From contig JAJLRJ010000005.1 of NCBI GenBank assembly GCA_024195265.1, positions 23,985,855-24,049,854 on the forward strand: a DNA stretch of 64,000 nt, given 5' to 3'. Shown piece after piece: positions 23,399 to 33,281 of this stretch. The notes under the pieces were generated by a model. That model was not told the origin of the DNA and did not search any database. It was given only the letters and a program-made list of their open reading frames with translations. Positions within the stretch are counted from its first letter, which is position 1. The number at the start of each line of letters is the position of its first letter. This DNA is from Dendrophyllia cribrosa. Lineage: Eukaryota > Cnidaria > Anthozoa > Scleractinia > Dendrophylliidae. A program made the position numbers and the translations under genes.

Positions 23399-24240
23399 TT
23401 CTTATGCACACTTCAACTTCGCCACATTTACAGATCCTTGGTTTTTCTTACTCTTTTTAATAAGGAAATGACAAAAACCATTGTATTCTGACAGGCAATC
23501 AGGATCTCCCCCCTCCCTCCCTGATATCCCCCGCTCTATCAGAAGAAAGAACTGACAAAAAGATTCAAACCCCATGTGATGTTTCATGCAAACAGGATAT
23601 TGCAGTCTATTCTTATTTTCAGGCCAGTAATTTTTTCCATGTGGTTTATCAGATTGGCGGTCAGTCTTGTATAACCCTTGTACCCCTGAAAAGGGTGTGT
23701 CCTCTTTAAGTAAACTTTAGTGAATTTAGTCATGACCACTTCTTTAAAACAGAACCCCCCGTGGCTTTGTGATCCTGTTTCTAAGCAGTCAAAGGACCAC
23801 GTTGCAGGACCTGAATTTCATGAAAGTTTGCTTTTATTAAGATATTCCGTTAGTAAATATATACCCTAAGAGACCCTAAGACTCCCCGTTTTAAAGACAA
23901 AGGCTTCTGACTTTGCCCCAACCAGTGGCACGTTGGCTTTAAGACCACTCCTTTGTGGGCACGATCTGACAGACTCAGAGAAAATTGGGTTATCGGAAAC
24001 GAAAGACTGGCCGGAAATTAAGGAAAAAGAAAGACTTGGAATGGAGCGGGGAAGAGCAAAGGCTTTTTTCTCGCTCACTCTTTCTCGGTGCTCTGGGCAC
24101 AAAATAAGTGAAATGTTCATTTACGCACTTCAACTTCGCCACATGTACAGTCCTTGATTTTTCCTTCCCTTCAATTTAAGGAAATGACCAATTACTATTG
24201 TGTTCGGACAGGTGATCCGGACAGGAGGGAGAGGGAGGGG
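23399..24240. repeat. Direct pair of ~120-bp related segments
   Basis: GCACACTTCAACTTCGCCAC at about 23405 and GCACTTCAACTTCGCCACAT at about 24125 begin related segments. Each continues through TACAG..TCCTTG, a TAAGGAAATGACAA-like stretch and GACAGG. Non-coding. Confidence 0.5.
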
Positions 24241-25164
24241 GTATTTCGAGCGCGCGCAAAACGCTCTTTTGTGTCAATTTTGTACTTGTTTGGTTTTTCT
24301 GATTGGTCAGTGCCGACTTTGCAAAGTACGTGAGCCCTTACAACTACAGAACAAAACCTTACCTGAATTTTTTTTAAAAAAACCCTCGTGGAGAAAGGAA
24401 ACGTTTGGCTCTTTTCGAATTCGAAAAGCTATTTTATGTGCAGACTGTTTACCATGGCCAACACCGATTCAATTTTTGTTGATTTTGAAAGTTAAGCAAT
24501 AAAATCCTAAGTTGACGAAAAACGTTGCACTGGTTTACGAGCAAAAAACTTCACCGCCACTTGAAAAAAGCAGAATTTAAATATTGCTTTTTGGCCCGTA
24601 AAGTGTTCGGGAATTTTGAGAAACGCAATCTGGATTTTATCCGAGTTGGAAAGACAGTTCAAAAAAGGTCTTGATGATAAGACCAATGCCAGTTTTATGC
24701 GCACTAAGGTATTACCGTCACTTCATAACGCGTGAAACGTTTTTTTTTTTAGCATTTGAGACATGGAGAGGCTGACTTAGTTTCTATGAAACGTGATCTC
24801 TACCCCCGTCCCCTCCGTACTCCCCCTCCTAGCATATGTAATTCAAGGAATGAAAGGCTGTTTGAGATCGAGGAGCGACGGGTTTCTTTTTACGTTTCTC
24901 TTCGCGGACAAGATGCTTCATCAATGGATCAAGCTTCACAGCAAGGAACAGGTGAAAATCAAGATATTGAAGCCCTTATTCCGTTATTCCGGAATCTGAT
25001 CTCTGCATTTTATTTTTATCCCACGACGGAATCGGACGCAACTACCATAATTTTGACGTCTATGATCTTTTTTACTATTATAAGAGTAGAAAAATATACA
25101 TCTTCAATGTTTCAATAGTCAACACAATCCTCCGTCATTTTGAAGTAATTTTCTAGCAAAGGAT
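24241..25164. other. Unassigned sequence, no convincing gene
   Basis: Contains a 120-codon open frame at 24756-25118 (plus) and an overlapping shorter one. No recognised motif, no neighbours to support them, and composition like the surroundings. Left unassigned. Confidence 0.35.
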
Positions 25165-25602
25165 GGAAAGGCGGACCTGATAAGTCTACTAAAAGAAGTA
25201 ATTAAGAAATAACCGTTAACCAAACATCAAATACCAGATTATTTATGTGCTGGAAACTGTAAATACAAAAGACATAGCACTATTTTGGCACAATTCCCTT
25301 TTAAAAGAAGATCGTGTGACCCAAAAACACGCTAAGGAATGTGTTATGCTCATCAGTCAACTGCAAACGCCTAGAAACCTAGGTTTGAATCGGAAAGGCG
25401 GACCTGATAAGTCTACTAAAAGAAGTAATTAAGAAATAACCGTTAACCAAACATCAAATACCAGATTATTTATGTGCTGGAAACTGTAAATACAAAAGAC
25501 ATAGCACTATTTTGGCACAATTCCCTTTTAAAAGAAGATCGTGTGACCCAAAAACACGCTAAGGAATGTGTTATGCTCATCAGTCAAGTGCAAACGCCTA
25601 GA
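25165..25602. repeat. Near-identical tandem duplication, period 227
   Basis: Two 211-base copies, 25165-25375 and 25392-25602, beginning GGAAAGGCGGACCTGATAAG and ending GCAAACGCCTAGA, differ at essentially one base (CAACTGC versus CAAGTGC). This is a very recent tandem duplication or an assembly duplication. Confidence 0.9.
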
Positions 25603-26231
25603 CTGTACATTATGTAGACAAGCAAGGAGGAATACCTTACCTAACCGTCGGACATAGAAGAGGGGGTGGAGTGGGGGGGGGGGGGGGGGGGGTGGGTGGG
25701 TTGTGCTATTTTTTCAAGAGTATTTTTTTTCAGCATATTCTGTCTTTAGTGGCTGTTTTTTTTCTTGAGACACATTACGGCAAGGTTTGGTTTGAATCGG
25801 TTGCTATGGTAACGGTATATGACGTCATACATGTAAGTCACGTGAGATAAAAATATAACATGCTACCATAAAGCAGCATAATTATATCATATTTTAAAAC
25901 TCTAGCATAAAAAATGTTGAATTTCCGCACTGTTCCGATGAATTTGAATTTTGAGTAAAATCTAAGATGGCGGCCAAGATAAATGACATCGCAGATCTCC
26001 TGTAGGACCATAACTCATAATATTTACCATCACAGGCTAGCTATTAATGTGCGATTATCGGAGGCGAATCGAAGAGAGGAGGCCAAGTGTAGTATTCAAG
26101 GATGTTTAATAGCAGATGAATATTACAGGATCAACTAAGGTCAACTAAATGAATAAATGATATATATGATATATCCAAGTTGAAGATTCACCGGCGAATC
26201 CAATAAAGTGCTCTACAGTGTAGGAGCAGAA

Positions 26232-26432
26232 TAATCCAAGAAGGAAAATCACTCAACTTTGATGACCATAAGTTTAATACAAACTTGTTTCGTAGGTGTT
26301 GCCACCCACTCCTCAGTTAAACTTACAATGATTCATTGTAAGTTTAACTGAGGAGTGGGTGGCAATACCTACGAAACAAGTTTGTATTAAACTTATGGTC
26401 ATCAAAGTTGAGTAATTTTCCTTCATGGATTA
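26232..26432. repeat. ~200-bp near-perfect palindrome
   Basis: Arms of about 95 bases run from TAATCCAAGAAGGAAAATCA to the centre ACAATGATTCATTGT and back with only a few mismatches. A (TA)n tract follows directly (26433-26455). This is a foldback element or cruciform-forming insertion; no coding sequence. Confidence 0.9.
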
Positions 26433-26455
26433 CATATATATATATATATATATAT

Positions 26456-26605
26456 AAATTTGTCACAAATGAAGACGAACCAATACTTTTTTTCTGACAC
26501 CTATATTTCGACCACATTTAGTGGTCTTCTTCAGGGTGACTAAATGTGGTCGAAATATAGGTGTCAGAAAAAAAGTATTGGTTCGTCTTCATTTGTGACA
26601 AATTT
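26456..26605. repeat. Palindromic Penelope-like terminus
   Basis: 67-base arms starting AAATTTGTCACAAATGAAGA around a 16-base loop. The plus-strand centre reads CTTCTTCAGGGTGACTAAAT; on the minus strand CTGAAGA, a GACCAC/GTGGTC stem and CGAAAT look like a hammerhead core with CTGATGA and GAAAC both mutated, as in decayed Penelope-like element ends. A second TA tract follows at about 26654-26698. Confidence 0.65.
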
Positions 26606-26656
26606 ATATTATTTTTATGAAAGACTGGACAAGTGGATGCTTGTGACAAGTTTATG

Positions 26657-26702
<46 letters not shown>

Positions 26703-28766
26703 GCTCCTTATTTTCCTTGCACAGGGGATGCGACTATTCGGAAGAAAGATTGCGTTGCCATCATTTGTAGCAACTCTCACGCAGGTATTGGGACAACATA
26801 AAACAAATTGAAAAATATATATCACAAGAATTACGACATTTTTTTTGCGACAAAGTACAGCGGATGGTAGCGTCGCATGTTCAAGGGTGGTTGCAAGTGC
26901 GACTTAGGCCACCCACTGACAACGCGGCCTCTTGGACAAATCTTTAAAAGTAAGCTCCCTCGTCCTCGACAGTGCCACTACGGACTACTGAGGTAACTGT
27001 CAAAGACTATGTATATACGACAACTACACTGGTAAGTCGACCACTATTAGTGTTGAATACAGCTTTTCCACAGACTAGAGACCAGAGCTTTGTAACTGTC
27101 ATTCACTAAACATTACCAAATTCGTTTCAAGTGCCAGCTGCGCGGCTACACATGTGCTAATCTGGAAAGTGCCCGATTGACTGAATGGGCCCTTTAGAAG
27201 CTAGGTACTTAATAATAATACGAAACACAAGGTACATGTCTATAATTATAAGCAACATGTTTTTTGTGTTAGCAATATGTTAATTTCATTCTTTAGTTTA
27301 GTACAGAACCCAATTCGAGTTTGTCAATTTAAATGAACGGCTAATTTCCGGCGGAACCCAGATGAAACTGGCATGATCTATGTAAACAGCTGTATTATAA
27401 GCAAAGAACCATGCAGGGAAAACAAAGGCGAAGTTCTATTGTAATAGCTTCACTATAAATAATATAAAAAAGTTAGAATATTGTACTGTACAAATGTACG
27501 CTGATAAAAAAAAATTAAAAAAAAATTAGCTTAGTTTTTATAGATTCATATATTTATTGTTGGGTTTAATTTTGTTGTGGCAATACCTGTAAACGTAGCT
27601 GGCTCCTAGTGTATTTGTTCACGATTTATTGTATTTTATTGTATTGTATTGAATATTTATGGTGCTCGATTGAAAAAACAAAAAGAAGGAAACACGTTTT
27701 TAATACTAAAGAAGGCAAATGTGAAAATGTGAATTCCAGTTATGGTCCCGATTAAAAAAAGAGATCTTTGGAAGCTTGAGATCATGAAAACTCGCTACAT
27801 TTGTGTAACGGGGGTTTTGGGGAGTTTAGCTCCGTTGCTGAGCTACCAACTGGGATATTTTACAACAATCAAGTGCATATAAAAACAACGGATTTTTGCT
27901 CATTCAATTCGGTTACTGGCAGAACTCAAAGCTGTCACAGAAACGGCAATTGTCATATATATGAATTGCAGTCAATAGCATTTGGACAACTCAATTTTGC
28001 CTGCGATTAAGCAGTTACATGTACCAAATAAAGCAAATTCAAAATATATTACTTTTCGCACATTTTTACAGCCTTAAGTTCATTTCATATTTCAAAGGCA
28101 TTGTTTTAAGAACAGGTGGAAAATCATATGTCTTCAGTTTACGATCACAAAGACAACGATATATTTTTCAAGTTAAGAAAAACTTCTTGATACTGAAAAT
28201 CTCCCGTATCAATATACATGTATTTGCAGACAGTTAATAAGGAAACGACGAGAATACGAGGAACATCTTGAATAAACAACAACTGTGCGTTTTCACTATA
28301 TTATTATAGATATTATTATTATATAATGTAGATCCCCAACGGCTCAACCAGTTAATTAACAGTTGGAACGTTGTCAATTTGTTTGAAACTTGAAACCATA
28401 TCACTTACTCGCCTCTTTTGTCAGAATATTGCACAGGCGAGTGTAGCCTTTCAATTTACCTATGAAACAACGGTAGGAAGATATATTTTACTGGGATTTT
28501 GTTTTACAAATAAAGACAACCATTTTGTGTTTATTTTTAATTTTGTTATTTGTTTATTCATTATGTTTATGTTAATCAGGAAGAGACCCTAAATTATAAT
28601 CGCAAAAAATGATAACAAGTTAATTTTCAGCAAAATTGTTCCAAAAACCAAACAGATAACGTTTAACAATAACGCAGTTGGCGGCCGGCCATTTTGTCCT
28701 TCAAATTAGCTAACAAATGTTCGCACACCATACAAACACAGAGCAGTTTTAAGGGCAACAATTACG
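26606..28766. other. Gene-free AT-rich stretch
   Basis: After the (TA)n tract there is no recognised gene. Open frames at about 27801-28592 lack domains. The last few hundred bases probably include the 5' region of the receptor gene at 28767; no motif can be assigned. Confidence 0.35.
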
Positions 28767-29678
28767 ATGGAAGAATGGTTTAATCTTCTCGGCTGTTTTC
28801 TTTCCATCACAACAGCGATTATAAACGGTTTTGTAGTTTTTGTCATCGCCAAAACCCCAAGACTACGTTCCGCGGCCAATTGGCTCGTCCTGTCCTTGGC
28901 AGCGTCCGACTTTGGTGTCGGAGTTGCTCTTTTCCCTTCAGGATACCTATGTAGCAAGATAGCCTGCAACATGAGGATTTACATGGCATTATACTGGTTC
29001 TTCATTCACTCGTCGGTCACGAATCTTTGCGCTTTGACTTGGGATCGGTACACTGCCATTGTTCACCCTTTCAAGTACATCACCTGCGTGACTGCAAGAC
29101 GCCCTGGAACAACTATCGTTTTAGCATGGTTGATTCCTATTGTGAATTCACTGTCACTTGTCTTGGGAATGTACGCCACGAATTCGCACACTGCTTGGAA
29201 AATACTAAGATTAACCGGAGTATCTGTTTTTGACATATTAGCCTGCATGTTGCTTTTTTACTGCGTTGCTCGTATCCTGTTTGTGGCGAGGGCAAAGGCA
29301 GAAGAACCTTCTGTTATCCAGAGAAGTGTTGCGTCCATTGAGCAACAAGAACAGCAGAACCAAGCATCGGTGGAATCTGTATGTACACACAGACATAGGA
29401 GACCCAACACAGCGCTCTTTTTGATCGCTATAGTAACATTTTTCTTAGTTTGTCATGCAGTGATAAACTATTTAGTTCTGTACATTACGTTTTGCTCGGA
29501 TGTCTCCGATTTAATCCCAGCCATTCTTACTTTGTTGCTGGTTGTAAATTCGGCGGTGAATCCTTTGGTTTACGCCTTTTTGAAGCGGGATATCAAAGCA
29601 GAAGTGAAACTTCTTATTGTTAGAGAAAACCGAAGAAACGGAAACAGTCATAGCGAGAGATCAACTCAAATGTTTTAG
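28767..29678 (+). CDS. Atypical class A GPCR, short N-terminus
   Basis: Complete single-exon receptor of 303 residues. TM1 starts almost at the first residue (N20 as the TM1 asparagine); D48 in TM2, DRY at 93-95 in CALTWDRY, and NPLVY at 265-269 are canonical. Unusual features: the TM6 motif is CHAV (229-232), so the conserved tryptophan and proline of CWxP are both missing. The second extracellular loop (about 132-150) has no cysteine, so the usual TM3-ECL2 disulfide cannot form. ICL3 (about 174-215) is glutamine-rich. The pseudogene at 14008-14931 shares the TM6 change, so this is a lineage trait rather than an error. The BLAST-style label might read amine- or adenosine-receptor-like, but the ligand is unknown. 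Confidence 0.9.
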   Translation: MEEWFNLLGCFLSITTAIINGFVVFVIAKTPRLRSAANWLVLSLAASDFGVGVALFPSGYLCSKIACNMRIYMALYWFFIHSSVTNLCALTWDRYTAIVHPFKYITCVTARRPGTTIVLAWLIPIVNSLSLVLGMYATNSHTAWKILRLTGVSVFDILACMLLFYCVARILFVARAKAEEPSVIQRSVASIEQQEQQNQASVESVCTHRHRRPNTALFLIAIVTFFLVCHAVINYLVLYITFCSDVSDLIPAILTLLLVVNSAVNPLVYAFLKRDIKAEVKLLIVRENRRNGNSHSERSTQMF

Positions 29679-30315
29679 AAATGGAAATCCATATTATAAT
29701 GTATGATAATCCATATTGTGTGAAAAAGCTTGGAGGAATAAAAAATAAACTCAGTATTCCTAAGGCTCGTGATTTCTAGGAATACGTGCTGTTATATGTG
29801 GTCGTTTTTATTTTTGTCAAAATCGTACAACAGTTTTTTTTTTACTTTTGTTTTGTTTTAAGGCTTTTTGTTTGCTAAACGAAGATTTTAGGCACAGCAA
29901 GGCAGTATAGTTACTCTATATTCTAACATTACACATACGGTTATCTTGTATGTATACGAGTGGAAGTAAGGATTCACCCTAAAAGGGATATTTGAAAAAT
30001 GCTTTAAAAATATGGAAATGTTCATGGGAAGTTGTATATAATTCAAACAACAGTTTTCACAGAAAAGCAAGCGGTGTGAAATACGATCTTGATTCCAAAA
30101 AAAAAAAACTTTAAACAATCAAATTACACTACAAAATTAAAACAGATGTCAAATTAGCATAATAATAAAGGACGGAAAGCATTTGACTGAAAGTGGCCAT
30201 CAAAAGGGAAAAGACTACTTCCAAAGTACTAAACTATTGAAAAGCGAAATTCGATTTTCAAATTGAAAAGTGAAACCGACAATGAAAGTAAAAAGTCGAA
30301 AAAATAATCTTTATT
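29679..30315. other. Intergenic between GPCR and retrotransposon
   Basis: Contains the probable polyadenylation region of the GPCR gene (AATAAA at about 29738, in GGAATAAAAAATAAAC). Nothing else recognised. Confidence 0.4.
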
Positions 30316-30382
30316 TTAAAATCACCACACGATGATGGGGTTAATATTTGGGCTTTATTAAAAACCATGCACATGCCCCTCC
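30316..30382 (-). repeat. Split direct repeat B2
   Basis: 67 bases containing TTAAAATCACCACACGATGA, identical or nearly so to 30563-30629. Marks the 3' limit of the element. Confidence 0.9.
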
Positions 30383-30396
30383 GGGTGGGGGGGAAG

Positions 30397-30562
30397 AGTA
30401 ACAGAAAATACAGTAAACCTGCTGCTATGCTCTCGCTCGCTAAATGACAAGAATGTTCAGAGTATCTCAAAATCTACACAACTATAAATTCTGTGTGACG
30501 TCAATCCGACCGCAATGCCGGCCTCGGATTTTAAACTACGATAAAGAGATTTTATCTTACAC
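30397..30562 (-). repeat. Split direct repeat A2
   Basis: 166 bases beginning on the plus strand AGTAACAGAAAATACAGTAA; matches A1 at 34354-34519. Directly abuts B1. Confidence 0.92.
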
Positions 30563-30629
30563 TTAAAATCACCACACGATGATGGGGTTAATATTTGGGC
30601 TTTATTAAAAACCATGCACATGCCCCTCC
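30563..30629 (-). repeat. Split direct repeat B1
   Basis: 67-base partner of 30316-30382, lying immediately next to A2. The B1A2 junction is the sequence expected to guide circle closure and integration. Confidence 0.9.
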
Positions 30630-30675
30630 AAACCCCCAAATCGTGTGGTGGGAATTGAAATCTAATAATTGAAAT

Positions 30676-31734
30676 CTAATCATTGGTAATATTTTTGGCA
30701 ACGATCGACATAGCTTTTAACCTATCGCTAAAGGCGTTATCTATATAGCGTTCATAAGCGTTAGATTTCCAGTCGCCTTGTGCTTTTATCAGTTCAACTG
30801 GGACACCACAGCGCATAGCGTATGTTGCGCCACCTCGTCGAAATGAATGTCCTGCGTAGCTGTCAGTGTTTATTCCGGCGGATCGCAACGTTAGTTTTAA
30901 CTTATTTAAAAATTTGCTATATGTAAGGGGTAATAAAGTAGATCCTTCGCAATAAGAAAATGCTGGTCCATATGGGTCAGCGTTCTTGGTGAGATCAAAG
31001 GCCGTCCGAAGAGCTGCAAGAGGGCACAAGCACGAGTTGTTGATTTTTGGCAAAGGTATAAGCAGGGTACGCTGACGGAATTGGATAGTTTTATTCCAAC
31101 GGACAGTCATTAGCGCGCCCCATGCGAACAGGGTGAAATCACTCCGACGAAGATGTAATCTGTCATCAAACTTTTTGCTTGACTGAGGTAGAAGATTGGC
31201 TTTCCTAAAAAAACTGTAAAACGCGACGAGGCAAGCGGCCCAGAAAGTAGCATCAAAGGAGCGCGTAAGATCAAGTTCTGCGCGAATCACTCTGAGAATG
31301 GGTGGAGTAATAGGCAGTTTCGGCGGTGCTACAGCTTTTTGAGATGTTCTACGAATGCCGCGCAGAAGTAATGTATATTGAAACTTTACAAGTTCGTTGT
31401 CCAACGGGTTTGGGTAGCCGTACTGTAGATGCAGGAGTCGTACCGCGTTAAGGTAATTCGGGATACTACTAGGCGATAGGGTGCGTGCCAAAAAGGTAAC
31501 GTATCGAAGCAAAGTTAGCATGGAACAGGGCACAATGCGGTATCCAAAGAACAAACAGAACCGCAGGAATGCCCGCAGCTGTGACTTGTAGGTTGATTTT
31601 GTAGTGTCAGCGAATGCTTTCGTCCTGAAGTGTTGACGTTCAGCGTCTAGCGCCTGTTCTTGAGAGCTGTTTGGATCTGTATTGGGAGAGAAGAGAGAGA
31701 TACTGGTGACAAATTCGGGCCGTAAGTGTCGCAA
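30676..31734 (-). CDS. Retrotransposon tyrosine recombinase (integrase)
   Basis: 352-residue tyrosine recombinase that would integrate the circular DNA copy of the element. Residues about 45-130 form the SAM-like N-terminal core-binding part. The catalytic set is visible: R177 in FYSFFRKANLL, H296-x-x-R299 in GHSFRRGGATYAM, W322 in QGDWKS (replacing the second His), and nucleophile Y330 in ERYID. All are intact and the length is usual for DIRS-type YR. It starts inside the end of the RT/RNase H gene in a different frame (overlap 31647-31734). Expression therefore needs reinitiation, frameshifting or a separate transcript. It is the last gene before the B1A2B2 repeats. Confidence 0.93.
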   Translation of the reverse strand: MRHLRPEFVTSISLFSPNTDPNSSQEQALDAERQHFRTKAFADTTKSTYKSQLRAFLRFCLFFGYRIVPCSMLTLLRYVTFLARTLSPSSIPNYLNAVRLLHLQYGYPNPLDNELVKFQYTLLLRGIRRTSQKAVAPPKLPITPPILRVIRAELDLTRSFDATFWAACLVAFYSFFRKANLLPQSSKKFDDRLHLRRSDFTLFAWGALMTVRWNKTIQFRQRTLLIPLPKINNSCLCPLAALRTAFDLTKNADPYGPAFSYCEGSTLLPLTYSKFLNKLKLTLRSAGINTDSYAGHSFRRGGATYAMRCGVPVELIKAQGDWKSNAYERYIDNAFSDRLKAMSIVAKNITND

Positions 31735-33194
31735 AGGAGTGCTTTTGAGTTAAGTAGAGAAAGAAAGTGGTCGGTACTCAGGCAATTGTGCAAGCGTGAG
31801 AGCGTGTCGGCCACAACGTTGGTTTTAGTTGGAATGTAGCGTGATGTTAATCGGAAGTTATTGACAGCCGAGAGCCAAAATATCTCACGCAACCAGGACA
31901 TAACGTGAGGAGATCTGCCAGTGCCTTTATTGAGCCATGATTTCGTGACGTTATTGTCAGTATAATTAACAATCCATCTATTCGCCAGTCGTGGTCCCCA
32001 GCGCCTGAGCCCCAGAAGGACTGTAAAAAGTTCTAGTTCGTTTATGTGTGAGTTCTGCAGTTCCGGATAGTCTGATTTCCAGTTGACATAAAACCAGTCG
32101 TCTCGAAAATGGGCACCACCGCCCACGAGGCTGGCATCAGTTGAAAACTCCATAGTGGTTGTCGGTTCAGGTGCAACGAAATAGGTTGTGCCATTAAAGT
32201 GTTCCATGAAATTAATCCACCACAAGATATCGTTTCGCATAGTTTCCGTCATACGTTTCCGGTGATAAGGGCGCTTCAAAGTGCTTATCGCATCGATGAT
32301 TCTCCGCAGGAATGTCCGCCCTCCATACACGACACGCGCTGCAAAGTTTAGTTTTCCCGCTAGTGATTGAAGTTCTCGCTTGGTAAATTTTGTTTTAGTA
32401 ATCGCTTGGTTAAGAAGTAACTTAATTTCTCGCAATTTGCGATCGGGCAGACTGAGTTGCCTACGCAAACTATCAATTTCTATTCCGAGATAAACAAGCC
32501 GCTGGCAGGGGTGTGTGACTTTGTTCCAGTTTATAGACAGCCCTAAGCATTCGAGTAAGGTTACAAGTTCCCAGAAGGCCGTCCAACATTCGTGTTCGGT
32601 ATCGCTAATAATAAGAAAGTCGTCTAAGTAAGCTACGACAAAGAAGCCTCTCCGTTTCATCATTCGTGTGATTGATTGAGTAAGGCGGTGAAAAATTTCA
32701 GGACTCCGTTTTGCGCCAAACGGAAGTTTTGTGTCATAGAGATACGTGAATGTATGTTCGTTAGTAAATGTCCACTTCAGTCCGGTTGCTCTGTAATTGG
32801 AAGGGTGAATGGGAACATGCCGGTACGCACTCTTGAGGTCGATTTTGGCCATGTAGGCTCCTTGTTTAACGTGTGCAGTTACTTTATCTACCGTTTCGTA
32901 TGAATAGTGTTCGCAAGAAGCATATGAGTTCAGGCTGGTTGAGTCTGGTCGGCTACAGTCGTGTATTAGGCGAATATCAGAGGAGTCCGGTTTGGGGATG
33001 GCCCCAAGGGCACTCACAATGGTTGGTTTTTCTGTGGTCATAACGTAATTGCCGTTTTGTAGTTCGGTCAGTATTTGCTTTTCGACCTGATCTCGTACTG
33101 CCGGGTTCGTAGCAGAGCGATAGTTATCAACATTAGTTTCTTCCAAGTGTATATTGTCTGGGATAATCTTGAAGCCCGTTCTAAGGCCATCCAT
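31647..33194 (-). CDS. Reverse transcriptase / RNase H
   Basis: 515 residues from the internal ATG. RT: KIDLKSAYRHVPI supplies the first aspartate (D119), LPFGAKRSPEIF is the DIRS/LTR-type motif, and AYLDDFLII (189-192) holds the YLDD catalytic pair. RNase H follows with D353 (STDASLVGGG), E388 (NELELF), D413 (YTDNN) and D463 (VADTLSRL). All catalytic residues are intact. The frame is open upstream of this ATG right back to the UGA that ends gag (29 codons, including NIDCWNYELALDNDRDF). The native product is therefore probably a gag-RT fusion by readthrough; the ATG at 33194 is a conservative start. Overlaps the recombinase gene by 88 bases. Confidence 0.92.
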   Translation of the reverse strand: MDGLRTGFKIIPDNIHLEETNVDNYRSATNPAVRDQVEKQILTELQNGNYVMTTEKPTIVSALGAIPKPDSSDIRLIHDCSRPDSTSLNSYASCEHYSYETVDKVTAHVKQGAYMAKIDLKSAYRHVPIHPSNYRATGLKWTFTNEHTFTYLYDTKLPFGAKRSPEIFHRLTQSITRMMKRRGFFVVAYLDDFLIISDTEHECWTAFWELVTLLECLGLSINWNKVTHPCQRLVYLGIEIDSLRRQLSLPDRKLREIKLLLNQAITKTKFTKRELQSLAGKLNFAARVVYGGRTFLRRIIDAISTLKRPYHRKRMTETMRNDILWWINFMEHFNGTTYFVAPEPTTTMEFSTDASLVGGGAHFRDDWFYVNWKSDYPELQNSHINELELFTVLLGLRRWGPRLANRWIVNYTDNNVTKSWLNKGTGRSPHVMSWLREIFWLSAVNNFRLTSRYIPTKTNVVADTLSRLHNCLSTDHFLSLLNSKALLCDTYGPNLSPVSLSSLPIQIQTALKNRR

Positions 33195-33281
33195 TAGAAA
33201 GTCTCTGTCGTTGTCCAGTGCTAATTCATAATTCCAACAGTCGATGTTTAACGGAGAGGGGTGAAGGTCTGTGTTTATTTG

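Noticed and set aside
25165..25602. CRISPR or satellite array
   Set aside because: Only two long copies, no short regular repeats with spacers, and the genome is eukaryotic.
26544..26801. 85-codon frame with a tyrosine/isoleucine run
   Set aside because: Crosses one palindrome arm and a (TA)n tract; composition is that of the repeat.
30258..30639. Two related minus-strand open frames
   Set aside because: They lie in the split direct repeats of the retrotransposon and share sequence only because the repeats do.
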